NCBI RefSeq assembly: GCF_900095845.1
Contig: NZ_FMIX01000004.1
Span: forward strand, 379,501 to 443,500
Source of the DNA: Streptococcus timonensis
Lineage (GTDB): Bacteria; Bacillota; Bacilli; Lactobacillales; Streptococcaceae
DNA length: 64,000 nt
Reading direction: 5' to 3'
Below are positions 53,301 through 62,300 of the stretch, in pieces. The position numbers and the translations under genes are program-made. How positions within the stretch are numbered: the first letter of the stretch is position 1; the number at the start of each line of letters is the position of its first letter. A model generated the notes under the pieces. It did no database searches and was not told where the DNA came from. It saw nothing but the letters and a program-made list of their open reading frames with translations.

Positions 53301-56300
53301 AACTGATAAATTTGATATTACAGTTGAAAATGGTACTATTAGTGCGACATCTAAGAAGAAATTTGTCAATGCTGATAATGTCATTAATACAACTGAATTT
53401 GAATTTGGAAGATACTACAAGTTTGATATCCCAGCTACAGTCAAAGAAAATGTTGCTGCAGGAGCTGATATCGAAAACACTGCCAACCAAATCGTTCACG
53501 TTTATAATCCAGTAAGTAAAACAGTTGAGAAACCAGAAAAACCTACTCAAAAACGTGTGAACAGTGTTCCTATCGAAGTAGAATTTAACTTCACTAAGAA
53601 ACTAGAAGGACGTGAACTGCAAGCCAACGAATTTAGCTTTGTTCTGAAAGATTCAAAAGGTAAAGAAGTTGAAACTGTCAAGAACGATGCAGATGGTAAA
53701 GTAAAATTCAAAGCTCTTAAATTTGAAAAGAGCCAAGTTGGTGAACATAAATACACTGTTGAAGAAGTAGCAGGAGCAGATGCAACTATTACTTACGATA
53801 CGATGAAGGCTGAAGTTAAAGTTACTGTTTCACATGATGGTACTGCAAAAGCTTTAATCGCAAATGTAACTGAACCAGCTGATAAAGAATTCAATAATAC
53901 AGTTACACCACCAACTGAACCTAAGTTCCAACCAGAGAAGTACGTCTTGAATACTGAGAAATACTCTATTAAAGACAACAAATTGTTGGATGACGATAAA
54001 GAGTTGGAAGATAAGTATAAAGATACGAATACCAACCCATATGTTGATCAAACTACTAACAACGAAGCTGAAAATATCAATACCAAGACTGTTAAACGTG
54101 GTGATAAACTAGTCTACCAAGTTTGGTTGGATACTACAAAATTCACAACTGATAACAAGGAAAAGGTACAGTCAGTTGGAATTACAGATGATTTCGATGA
54201 AACTAAGGTTGATGTTGATGGTACTAAGATCAAAGCCTACGATTCAGTATCAGGGGATGATGTAACAAATAAATTTGATATTACAGTTGAAAATGGAGTA
54301 ATGACAGCGACGCTTAAAGCTGGCAATACTAAGTCTCTTGGTGACACTGAAAACACTCAAATTATTGACACAACTAAATTTGAATTTGGACGTTACTATA
54401 AGTTCGATATCCCAGCAGTAGTCAAAAATGATGTTGATGGTGGAGTAGATATTGAAAATACTGCTACACAAGTAGTCAACTACTACAATCCAGTTACCAA
54501 GAAAGTTGAAAAACCATCTAGACCAACTGAAAAACGTGTGAACAGTGTACCAATTTCAGTAGAATTTAATTTCACTAAGAAACTAGAAGGTCGTGAACTG
54601 CAAGCCAACGAATTTAGTTTTGTTCTGAAAGATTCAAAAGGTAATGAAGTTGAAACAGTTAAGAACGACGCAACTGGAAATGTTAAATTCTCAGCCCTAG
54701 AATACAAGAGGGGTGAAGAAGGTGTATATAACTACACTGTTGAGGAAGTTGTAGGAACAGACGCGACTGTTACATATGATACTATGAAAGCAGAAGTGAC
54801 CGTGACAGTATCACATGATGGTACAGCTAAAGCTCTCATTGCAACTGTGACTAATCCAACTGACAAAGAGTTCAACAACACTGTAACACCACCTGAAGAG
54901 CCTAAGTTCCAGCCAGAAAAATATGTTGTCGCTACAGAGAAATACGATATTACTGGTGACAAACTGCTTGATGACGATAAAGAATTAACAAACAAGTATA
55001 CAGAAACAAATACTGATCCATATGTTGATAAAGATAACAACAATGAAGCAGAAAACTTAAATACTAAGACTGTTAAACGTGGTTCTAAATTGGTTTACCA
55101 AGTATGGTTAGATACAACTCAATTTGATGCTAATAACAGAGATAATATTCAAACAGTTGGAATTTCTGATAACTATGACGAAGATAAATTAACTCTGAAT
55201 GAAGCTGATATCAAAGCCTACGATTCTGTAACAGGAGCTGAAGTAACAGATAAATTTGATATTGCAGTTAATAATGGAGTTATTACAGCAACACTCAAAG
55301 CTGGTAATACTAAGTCATTAGGTGATGCAGAAAATACTCAAATTATTGATACAACAAAATTTGAATTTGGACGTTACTACAAATTTGATATCCCAACAAC
55401 AGTTAAGAATGATGTAGCTGCTGGTGCGGATATCGAAAATACTGCAGCTCAAGTAGTGAACTACTATAATCCGACTACTAAGAAAGTTGAGAAACCAGAA
55501 AAACCAACTCAAAAACGTGTGAACAATGTTCCAGTTCCACTTGATCTTAAATTTACTAAGAAACTGGAAGGTCGTGATTTAGCAGAAGGTGAATTCAGCT
55601 TTGTTCTTAAGAAAGACGGCGATATTGTCGAAACGGTTAAGAACGATGCGACTGGTAAGATTACCTTCAAGACTCTTGAGTTTGGTAAAGATGATCTAGG
55701 TAAGACATATAACTACACAGTTGAAGAGCTTACTGGAGCAGACACAACTGTGACTTATGATCCAATGGTTGCTACTGTAAAAGTTGTAGTATCACATGAT
55801 GGCACAGCTAAAGCGATTGTTGCAAACGTAACAGATGCTGAGGATAAAGAGTTCAATAACACTGTAACACCACCAGAAGAACCTAAGTTCCAACCAGAAA
55901 AATATGTCGTTACAGAAGAAAAATTAGACATTACTGGCGATAAGCTTCTTGATGATGATAAAGAATTAACTGACAAAGTCGGCCAAACCAATGCCAACCC
56001 ATATTCAGATGACACATCTAATAATGAAGCTGAAAACTTGAATACTAAGACTGTGAAACCTGGTGCTAAATTGGTTTACCAAGTATGGTTAGATACTACT
56101 AAGTTTGACTTAGCAAACAAGGATAATATTCAAACAGTTGGTATCTCAGATGACTTTGATGAAGCTAAATTAGATGTAGATAGTACTAAGATTAAAGCTT
56201 ATGATTCAGCATCTGGAGCTGAAGTAACTGAGAAATTTGATATCAAGGTTGAAAACGGAGTAATCACTGCAACTCTTAAAGATGGCTTCACCAAGTCATT

Positions 56301-58107
56301 GGGTGATTCAGCTGATACTCAAGTTATCGACACAACTAAATTTGAATTTGGACGTTACTACAAGTTTGATATCCCAGCAAAAGTTAAAGCAGATGTTCCA
56401 GGTGGAGTAGATATTGAGAATACTGCTGCACAAGTTGTACATTACTACAATCCATCAACTAAGAAGGTTGAAAAACCATCTAAACCAACTGAAAAACGTG
56501 TCAATAGTGTTCCGATTTCTGTGGAATTCAACTTCACTAAGAAGCTTGAAGGACGTGAGTTGAAAGCTAATGAATTCAGCTTCACATTGACAGATCAAGA
56601 TGGAAACCTTGTTGAAACAGTTAAGAATGATGTTTCTGGTAACGTTAAATTCTCAGCTATTGAGTACAAGAAAGGTCAAGAAGGAACTTACAAGTACACA
56701 ATTGAGGAAGTCAAAGGATCTGACTCTACGGTTACTTACGATACTATGAAAGCTGAAGTAACTGTTGAAGTGAAGCACGATGGAACTGCTAAAGCACTTG
56801 TTAAGACAGTAACAGATGCTGAGGATAAAGAGTTCAACAACCGTGTGACACCTCCATCAACGCCAGAGTTTAACCCAGAGAAATACATTCTTAATGAAGA
56901 GAAATTCGATATCACTGGTAACAAACTTCTCGATGATGATAAAGAATTGGCAGATAAGGTTGCTGATACGAATGCAAATCCTTATGTTGATCAAGCTGAT
57001 AACAACGAGGCTCAAAATATCAATACTAAGACACTTAAGAAAGGTGATAAGGTTGTTTACCAAGTATGGTTGGATACAACGAAATTCACTGAAGCTCATC
57101 ATATTCAATCTGTAGGTGTAACGGATAAATATGACAGTGAAAACTTGGATGTTAATGTAGCTGATATTAAAGCATACGATTCAGTAACAGGTGAGGACGT
57201 AACAGCTAAATTTGATATTGCAATCGTAAATGGTGTTATTACTGCTACATCTAAAGCTGATTTAACGAAGTCACTTGGTGATGAGGAAGCTACTCAAGTA
57301 ATTGACACTGCTAAGCTAGCATTTGGACGTTACTACAAGTTTGATATTCCAGCTCGTATCAAAGAGGCTGCCAAAGAAGGTGTAGATATTGAAAATACAG
57401 CTTCTCAAATCGTTCACCAATACGATCCAACTAAGAAAACAGTTGAAAAACCAGAGAAACCAACTGAAAAACGTGTTGTTAATATTCCGGTTAAAGTTGA
57501 GTTCAGTTTCACTAAGAAATTAGAAGGCCGTGAATTGAAGGCTGGTGAATTTACTTTTGTACTGAAAGATAAGGATGGAAAAACGATTGAAACTGTAAGC
57601 AATGATGCTGAAGGTAAAATCAAGTTCTCCGCCCTTGAATTCAAACGTGGTGAAGAAGGTACACACCTCTATCACGTAGAAGAAGTACAAGGCGCAGAAG
57701 CTGGAGTCGAGTATGACAAGATGGTTGCTACAGTTGGAGTTACTGTGACCAAGGACGGTAAAGTATTAACTCTTACTTCACAAATACCGGAAGATACTGA
57801 GTTCAACAACAAAGTAATTCCACCGAAACCACCAGTAACACCACCAACCCCACCGGTAACACCACCGACCCCACCGGTAACACCACCAACCCCGCCAGTA
57901 ACACCACCGACCCCACCAGTAACGCCACCAACCCCACCGGTGACACCACCGACCCCGCCGGTAACACCACCAACCCCAGAAACACCTAAGGAAGGTGAAT
58001 TACCAAATACTGGTGAAGAATCAACTACAGTTGTTGCGACTATTGGTGCAATTCTTGGACTATTTGGTCTTGGATTGGTTACCAAGCGTAAAGAAGACGA
58101 AGTTTAA
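50377..58107 (+). CDS. giant LPXTG-anchored modular adhesin with alternating isopeptide-type domains
   Basis: Cell-wall protein of 2576 residues. A YSIRK-type signal (RFSLRKYKVGVASVFLG) has cleavage near residue 40 (ALA-SE). A Thr/Glu/Pro-rich stretch runs to about 160, followed by a unique N-terminal region (about 160-608), probably the ligand-binding head. Two FctA/pilin-linker-like domains follow (609-728, 729-857). Then come five tandem modules (858-1176, 1177-1503, 1504-1830, 1831-2157, 2158-2480). Each module pairs an AgI/II C2-like domain (PEFQPEKFVLDKEKFDITG... FGRYYKFDIP) with an FctA-like domain (FNFTKKLEGREL... EFNN). The end is seven VTPPTPP repeats and the sortase signal LPNTG (2542-2546), a hydrophobic helix and KRKEDEV. 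It resembles SspB-related isopeptide-forming adhesins of oral streptococci. Ligand unknown. Confidence 0.92.
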   Translation: MIRKEQQRFSLRKYKVGVASVFLGTTLSFMMANGATALASELPTQPVTEEKTELVNTGDSSGGSSNKDVETTEVVAEAKEEVTKPQPTETTNVAEGQAAPEVKEEIKPETTEVKSEAATSEKPATETIKASETKEEVKPAVSEENKPKVRSRRAADDHNVTPIATETYLKDGEKATPEMSNPNGATVNSQVVPAGYERKEGDVYTYSIVELTEFNKRYNTNYYSRSYKRFDDSTETTVELIDKNTGNVVETRTISASSGIQSFTTTKTASNGELTYQVDYNKGVAASKAEAPQPFLQYGFEVGDNIKNLVASGHQLTTEEQKLFDAVYQARTSTDIINVVEPAYNGRRITDTNSKIPRFVEKTTYYKVVDRSNPTFNANKTDKTVQDYKEDGNEVDLAKYTTKAMEGQHFTASGEREFDGYKLYQAADPDTTTGFVSRPYKVGTKFMDAERAGIKRIKEIVGEDGSVVVRVYLLDPKQQDKRSDGTLETDGYMLLAETKPIKPGDYNKQELAVKKTPLTTIPHKVTDPRTQQVTDYPNGKEIPFDFQNAAGYIPKKTVFVPFLGDNIGHLSPNAQLERANYGIGTNVDLLNSLTPYKQPIYYYVKREPAKVTPEFEKELDGRVLTDGEFRFKLTEEKSTPDKHEETVTNKNGKVTFSELSFSNPGTYKYKITELKGSDTNVDYDAMTVTMTVTVTEKNAVGDLEATVKYSSEGGFSADANDKTFNNYVVSPVVTKFDFTKKLAGRQLKEGEFSFVLKNEAGEEVETVKNKEDGTVTFSELSFDNTKVGTHTYTVEEVIPATKELGMTYDTMKATLTVEVAKNGHALTTVTNVSSAGGVKENGESTDGTEDKEFNNKITPPETPEFQPEKFVLDKEKFDITGTKLVDDDDELTNEYRDTNADPYADITTNNEAENINTKTVERGSKLVYQVWLDTTKFTDKNNVQYVGVSDKYDADKLKVDSSLIKAYDGKTGVDVTDKFDITVENGTISATSKKKFVNADNVINTTEFEFGRYYKFDIPATVKENVAAGADIENTANQIVHVYNPVSKTVEKPEKPTQKRVNSVPIEVEFNFTKKLEGRELQANEFSFVLKDSKGKEVETVKNDADGKVKFKALKFEKSQVGEHKYTVEEVAGADATITYDTMKAEVKVTVSHDGTAKALIANVTEPADKEFNNTVTPPTEPKFQPEKYVLNTEKYSIKDNKLLDDDKELEDKYKDTNTNPYVDQTTNNEAENINTKTVKRGDKLVYQVWLDTTKFTTDNKEKVQSVGITDDFDETKVDVDGTKIKAYDSVSGDDVTNKFDITVENGVMTATLKAGNTKSLGDTENTQIIDTTKFEFGRYYKFDIPAVVKNDVDGGVDIENTATQVVNYYNPVTKKVEKPSRPTEKRVNSVPISVEFNFTKKLEGRELQANEFSFVLKDSKGNEVETVKNDATGNVKFSALEYKRGEEGVYNYTVEEVVGTDATVTYDTMKAEVTVTVSHDGTAKALIATVTNPTDKEFNNTVTPPEEPKFQPEKYVVATEKYDITGDKLLDDDKELTNKYTETNTDPYVDKDNNNEAENLNTKTVKRGSKLVYQVWLDTTQFDANNRDNIQTVGISDNYDEDKLTLNEADIKAYDSVTGAEVTDKFDIAVNNGVITATLKAGNTKSLGDAENTQIIDTTKFEFGRYYKFDIPTTVKNDVAAGADIENTAAQVVNYYNPTTKKVEKPEKPTQKRVNNVPVPLDLKFTKKLEGRDLAEGEFSFVLKKDGDIVETVKNDATGKITFKTLEFGKDDLGKTYNYTVEELTGADTTVTYDPMVATVKVVVSHDGTAKAIVANVTDAEDKEFNNTVTPPEEPKFQPEKYVVTEEKLDITGDKLLDDDKELTDKVGQTNANPYSDDTSNNEAENLNTKTVKPGAKLVYQVWLDTTKFDLANKDNIQTVGISDDFDEAKLDVDSTKIKAYDSASGAEVTEKFDIKVENGVITATLKDGFTKSLGDSADTQVIDTTKFEFGRYYKFDIPAKVKADVPGGVDIENTAAQVVHYYNPSTKKVEKPSKPTEKRVNSVPISVEFNFTKKLEGRELKANEFSFTLTDQDGNLVETVKNDVSGNVKFSAIEYKKGQEGTYKYTIEEVKGSDSTVTYDTMKAEVTVEVKHDGTAKALVKTVTDAEDKEFNNRVTPPSTPEFNPEKYILNEEKFDITGNKLLDDDKELADKVADTNANPYVDQADNNEAQNINTKTLKKGDKVVYQVWLDTTKFTEAHHIQSVGVTDKYDSENLDVNVADIKAYDSVTGEDVTAKFDIAIVNGVITATSKADLTKSLGDEEATQVIDTAKLAFGRYYKFDIPARIKEAAKEGVDIENTASQIVHQYDPTKKTVEKPEKPTEKRVVNIPVKVEFSFTKKLEGRELKAGEFTFVLKDKDGKTIETVSNDAEGKIKFSALEFKRGEEGTHLYHVEEVQGAEAGVEYDKMVATVGVTVTKDGKVLTLTSQIPEDTEFNNKVIPPKPPVTPPTPPVTPPTPPVTPPTPPVTPPTPPVTPPTPPVTPPTPPVTPPTPETPKEGELPNTGEESTTVVATIGAILGLFGLGLVTKRKEDEV
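52948..57816 (+). repeat. five tandem modules of 957-981 bp in the large adhesin gene
   Basis: Module starts are at 52948, 53905, 54886, 55867 and 56848, and the array ends at 57816. Lengths are 319, 327, 327, 327 and 323 codons, so the three central modules have exactly the same length. Long stretches are near-identical at DNA level (for example around the FGRYYKFDIP and KKLEGREL coding segments), making the array prone to recombination and to assembly collapse. Confidence 0.9.
57835..57981 (+). repeat. 21-bp tandem repeat coding VTPPTPP
   Basis: Seven units at 21 bp intervals (57835, 57856, 57877, 57898, 57919, 57940, 57961), with synonymous changes between GTA/GTG and CCA/CCG. They form the proline-rich wall-spanning segment. 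Confidence 0.9.
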
Positions 58108-58158
58108 ACGAATTTCTTTTAAGATTATTTAAGTTTCTGATTCTTATTCAAGAAAATG

Positions 58159-58186
58159 GAGAGGGCATAACTGCTCTCTCTTTTTT
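58159..58186 (+). terminator. terminator after the large adhesin gene
   Basis: GAGAGGGCA (58159-58167), loop TAAC, TGCTCTCTC (58172-58180) with one G-T pair, then TTTTTT. Confidence 0.88.
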
Positions 58187-58247
58187 GATTTATTCATTCT
58201 TTCTATTTCATTATGGATTCAAGTAAATATAATCTCTTCTAAAAAAA

Positions 58248-58261
58248 ATAAACCGTTTTCA
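58248..58261 (+). promoter_or_regulatory. cre site at nagB
   Basis: ATAAACCGTTTTCA matches the CcpA cre consensus from position 3 onward and abuts the -35 box, which suits repression by CcpA. Confidence 0.65.
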
Positions 58262-58262
58262 C

Positions 58263-58291
58263 TTGACAAAAATTGGTCTATACCATATAAT
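58263..58291 (+). promoter_or_regulatory. nagB promoter
   Basis: Perfect consensus: TTGACA (58263-58268), 17 bp, TATAAT (58286-58291). Confidence 0.93.
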
Positions 58292-58319
58292 AAAAGAAAG
58301 CAAAACGGAGGAATTGATT

Positions 58320-59024
58320 ATGAAAATTATTCAAGTGGATAATCCAATTGAAGGTGGGAAAGTTGCCTTTGATATTTTGAAAGAAAAATTAGAAAATGGT
58401 GCTAAAACACTAGGACTTGCGACAGGTAGCAGTCCGCTTGAGTTTTATGGAGAAATCGTTAAGAGTGACCTTGATTTTTCAAATCTTACTAGTGTTAACT
58501 TGGACGAATATGTAGGACTTGATGGAGAGAATCCTCAATCTTATCGTTACTTTATGCAAGAAAATCTATTTAATAAAAAGCCATTTAAGGAAAGCTTTTT
58601 ACCTCGTGGTGTCAAAGATAATGCAGAAGAAGAAGTAGAACGTTACAATCAAATTCTTGCAGACCATCCTGTAGATTTGCAGATATTGGGAATTGGTCGC
58701 AATGGCCATATTGGATTTAATGAACCTGGCACACCATTTGACAGCCAGACACACCTAGTTGATTTAGATCAATCTACAATTGAAGCAAATGCTCGATTCT
58801 TTGATAAAATCGAAGATGTACCTACCCAAGCTATTTCAATGGGAATCAAAAACATCCTAGATGCCAAGTCTATTCTTCTCTTTGCCTACGGTGAGTCAAA
58901 AGCAGAAGCTATCGCTGGAACTGTTGAAGGCCCCGTTACTGAAAGCCTTCCAGCAAGTAGCCTTCAGAACCATGATGATGTTATTATTATCGCAGATGCT
59001 GAAGCACTTAGCTTATTAAAGTAA
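58320..59024 (+). CDS. nagB: glucosamine-6-phosphate deaminase
   Basis: Converts glucosamine 6-phosphate to fructose 6-phosphate and ammonia, the entry of amino sugars (host glycans, peptidoglycan) into glycolysis. The 234-residue protein has the short Gram-positive length. Motifs are [21 protein letters not shown] with the catalytic Asp, [14 protein letters not shown] and '[11 protein letters not shown]'. The start is the ATG behind ACGGAGG. An upstream open stretch overlaps the promoter. It lies between two adhesin genes but has its own consensus promoter, cre site and terminator. Confidence 0.95.
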   Translation: MKIIQVDNPIEGGKVAFDILKEKLENGAKTLGLATGSSPLEFYGEIVKSDLDFSNLTSVNLDEYVGLDGENPQSYRYFMQENLFNKKPFKESFLPRGVKDNAEEEVERYNQILADHPVDLQILGIGRNGHIGFNEPGTPFDSQTHLVDLDQSTIEANARFFDKIEDVPTQAISMGIKNILDAKSILLFAYGESKAEAIAGTVEGPVTESLPASSLQNHDDVIIIADAEALSLLK

Positions 59025-59050
59025 TAAAAATTTATTGACTATATAATAGG

Positions 59051-59080
59051 AAGCTATTCAAAATTTTTTGAATAGCTTTT
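59051..59080 (+). terminator. nagB terminator
   Basis: AAGCTATTCAAAA (59051-59063), two-base centre, TTTTGAATAGCTT (59066-59078), then T. The effective loop is larger because the inner A-T pairs will open. Confidence 0.82.
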
Positions 59081-59226
59081 TAAATTCAGGATATCATAAA
59101 TTTGATTTATCAAACTTTTTCATATATCATATTTTTATAAAAAATGTACGCTATAAAAGGAAAAAATCTAAAAACTTAAAAAAGATAAAATTATAGCAAA
59201 AATATATTAAATTATCGGCTTTTTGT

Positions 59227-59266
59227 TTTCGATTTCATTGACTTTTAAATCGAAATATAGTACTAT
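59227..59266 (+). promoter_or_regulatory. promoter of the PTTTEA-repeat protein with an inverted repeat around the -35 box
   Basis: TTGACT (59238-59243), 17 bp, TACTAT (59261-59266). An inverted repeat TTTCGATTT (59227-59235) / AAATCGAAA (59247-59255) brackets the -35 box. It is a good operator candidate for an unidentified regulator. The rest of the 303 bp gap (59025-59327) is AT-rich, with only the nagB terminator. Confidence 0.6.
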
Positions 59267-59327
59267 TATCTTGGATTATTTAATAATTCAATATATTTAA
59301 AAAAATAGGGAAAGAAGGAAATATTTA

Positions 59328-62300
59328 ATGGTGAAAAAGTTAAAGAAAAAGCCGTTTTTAATATTTTTTGTATCAGTTCTGACCTTCCTGAGTGCATTGT
59401 TCTTATCGACCAATGTCGCTTATGCGGATGGGAAAGAATTAACGGGTGTAGTAACTGATATAAGTGTCCTCAATATGTCGGATTCCAAATTGGAACCGAA
59501 TAGTGACGGTACTTATCAGATTATTACCAATCGTTCAAATCAGTTCTTTGTTCAATTTGACCTCAAGAAATATGATGGAAAATTGACCAATGGCGATTAC
59601 TTTGATGTAGATATTCCTACACCAGTAACTGTCTATAATGGAACAACTGAATTGTACGATAAGGAAACAAAAGTAAATATCGGTACAGTAGTTGTTACTG
59701 CCAATGGTGATAACCAAGGTGGTAAGGCACGTGTTACTTTGAAGAACCTTGATGAGTTCCAAGCTAAAACAGGTGGGGATATCGTTAAGGGCGTAAAAGG
59801 AAACTACGCTATTCAGTTCTTATTCAAGAGTGACCAAACAGCAACACCAATCACTTTCGAAAACAAAGGTGTTGGTAAAACAATCACACATAGCTTTACT
59901 TCTAAAACAGTTGACAGCAAGCAAGAAGGTTTCGAAAACTATGCTAAGGTTGGTAACGACGTAGTAAGTAAAGAATGGACTTCAGAAAAGTTAGCAGCTA
60001 TCGGTTCAGTAGGTAAAGGAGACGTATACTCTCCATGGAGAATCCGTGTTAATACAGGAAAACAAGACTATGGTAAAAACCTAGTTCTTAATGACTTCCT
60101 TCCAAACTCAGCTGAGTTTGCTCCTATCCAGTATATCCCAGAGTCATTGGTAGTTTATTCTTCTGCCACATTGAACGATGGTACTTCTCAAGTTCCGGCT
60201 GATGCTAAGAAGATGGTAGAAGGTACTGACTATACTGTAGCTTGGAATGAGAACTATACTCAGTTCAACCTTATCTTTGCAGATGGATCTAAAGCATACT
60301 GGGTTGAGTACCATACAACTACACCTGGTGATGGTAGAAAAGTTCAAAACGTTATCCAGTTGACTAAAGCAGATGGAACTGCACTTACTCAACGTAGTAA
60401 TCGTACAAACTTAGATTTTAAAGCTGAACGTGTATCTCTTGTAAAAGGACAAATCGAAGCTTCTACAGCTTTCAAGATTAAGATCAACAAGACAAATGCC
60501 TTCACATTGGTTCCAGTTGCAGGCGCTGTTTATACAGTGAAGTCAGAAGACGGAACTATCTCTACAGAATTGACTACAAATGAAAAAGGTGTGGCAATCT
60601 CTGATGAGTTTGATCAAAAATATGTCGGTAAGACATTCATCATCAAAGAGAAAACAGCTCCTGCTGGATATACTCTTGATGAAAAAGAATACAAGGTAGT
60701 TCTTGGAGCTGAAGGTTCTAAGATTAACCTTCAAGACGAACCAATCGCAGCAGATTTCTCAATTACTGCTAAGAAAGTAATTGCTGGAAATCGTCCAGTA
60801 GCCTTGAAAGATGGTGAGTTCAAGTTTGATTTGTACAATGCAAACAACTTGACTACTCCAATTGCTTCAACAACAAACAAAGCAGATGGAAGCATCACAT
60901 TTGAAGGTTTGAAAGCTAAAGGTCCTGGTACCTACAACTATGTCATCAAAGAAAATACTGAAACAAAAGTTCCAGGTATCACATTTGATGAAAATTCATA
61001 CGAAGTAACAGTCGTTGTTAAAGCTGAAGGTGGAACACTTAAAGCTGAGGTTACAACTCAAACACCTACTTTAACAAACACATATGAGCCATCACCAGCT
61101 CGTGCTACATTCAAAGCAACAAAAGAATTGGTTGGTAAAGAACTTGCTAACGAACAATTTGAGTTTGAATTGAGCGAAGGTGGTAACGTCATTGCAACGT
61201 CTTCAAATGGTAAGACAGTCAATGGTGTTGAAGCAGCAACAAATGAAGTAGTCTTCTCAGTTCTTTACACTGAAGCTGGAGACCACGAATATACAATTAC
61301 AGAAAAAGCTGGTACAGCAGAAGGAGTTACATACTCTAAAGAAAGCTACACAGTTCATGTTAAAGTTGTAGATAACGGTGAAGGTAAACTCGTAGCTACT
61401 GTTACAGAAGCAGATGAAGCTCGTAAGTTTACAAACACTTACACTACAACAACAGAGGCTCCAACAACAACTGAAGCTCCAACAACAACTGAAGCTCCAA
61501 CAACAACTGAAGCTCCAACAACAACTGAAGCTCCAACAACAACTGAAGCTCCAACAACAACTGAAGCTCCAACAACAACAGAGGCTCCAACAACAACTGA
61601 AGCTCCAACAACAACAGAGGCTCCAACAACAACTGAAGCTCCAACAACAACTGAAGCTCCAACAACAACTGAAGCTCCAACAACAACAGAGGCTCCAACA
61701 ACAACTGAAGCTCCAACAACAACTGAAGCTCCAACAACAACTGAAGCTCCAACAACAACTGAAGCTCCAACAACAACTGAAGCTCCAACAACAACTGAGG
61801 CTCCAACAACAACAGAGGCTCCAACAACAACAGAGGCTCCAACAACAACAGAGGCTCCAACAACAACAGAGGCTCCAACAACAACAGAGGCTCCAACAAC
61901 AACAGAGGCTCCAACAACGACTGAAGCCCCAACAACAACTGAAGCTCCAACAACAACTGAAGCTCCAACAACAACTGAAGCCCCAACAACAACTGAGGCT
62001 CCAACAACAACAGAGGCTCCAACAACAACTGAAGCTCCAACAACAACTGAAGCTCCAACAACAACTGAAGCGCCAACAACAACTGAAGCCCCAACAACAA
62101 CTGAAGCTCCAACAACAACTGAAGCTCCAACAACAACTGAAGCCCCAACAACAACAGAGGCTCCAACAACAACTGTAGCTCCAAATAACCAAGGAGATGC
62201 TTCAGGCGAAACAACTACAACAACAGAGGCTCCAACAACAACTGAAGCCCCAACAACAACAGAGGCTCCAACAACAACTGAAGCTCCAACAACTGAAGCT

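Noticed and set aside
57672..58085. Minus-strand open frame over the proline-rich repeat of the large adhesin
   Set aside because: Produced by the 21-bp repeat; its low-complexity Val/Gly product is a shadow of VTPPTPP.
58118..58133. TTTAAG repeated twice downstream of the large adhesin, resembling a CiaR site for a csRNA
   Set aside because: The period is 10 bp instead of the 11 bp of CiaR sites, and no -10 box follows before the terminator.
61441..62290. Possible CRISPR-like array, because of regularly spaced short repeats
   Set aside because: Units are contiguous 18-mers with no unique spacers, in frame within a surface protein, and no cas genes are present.
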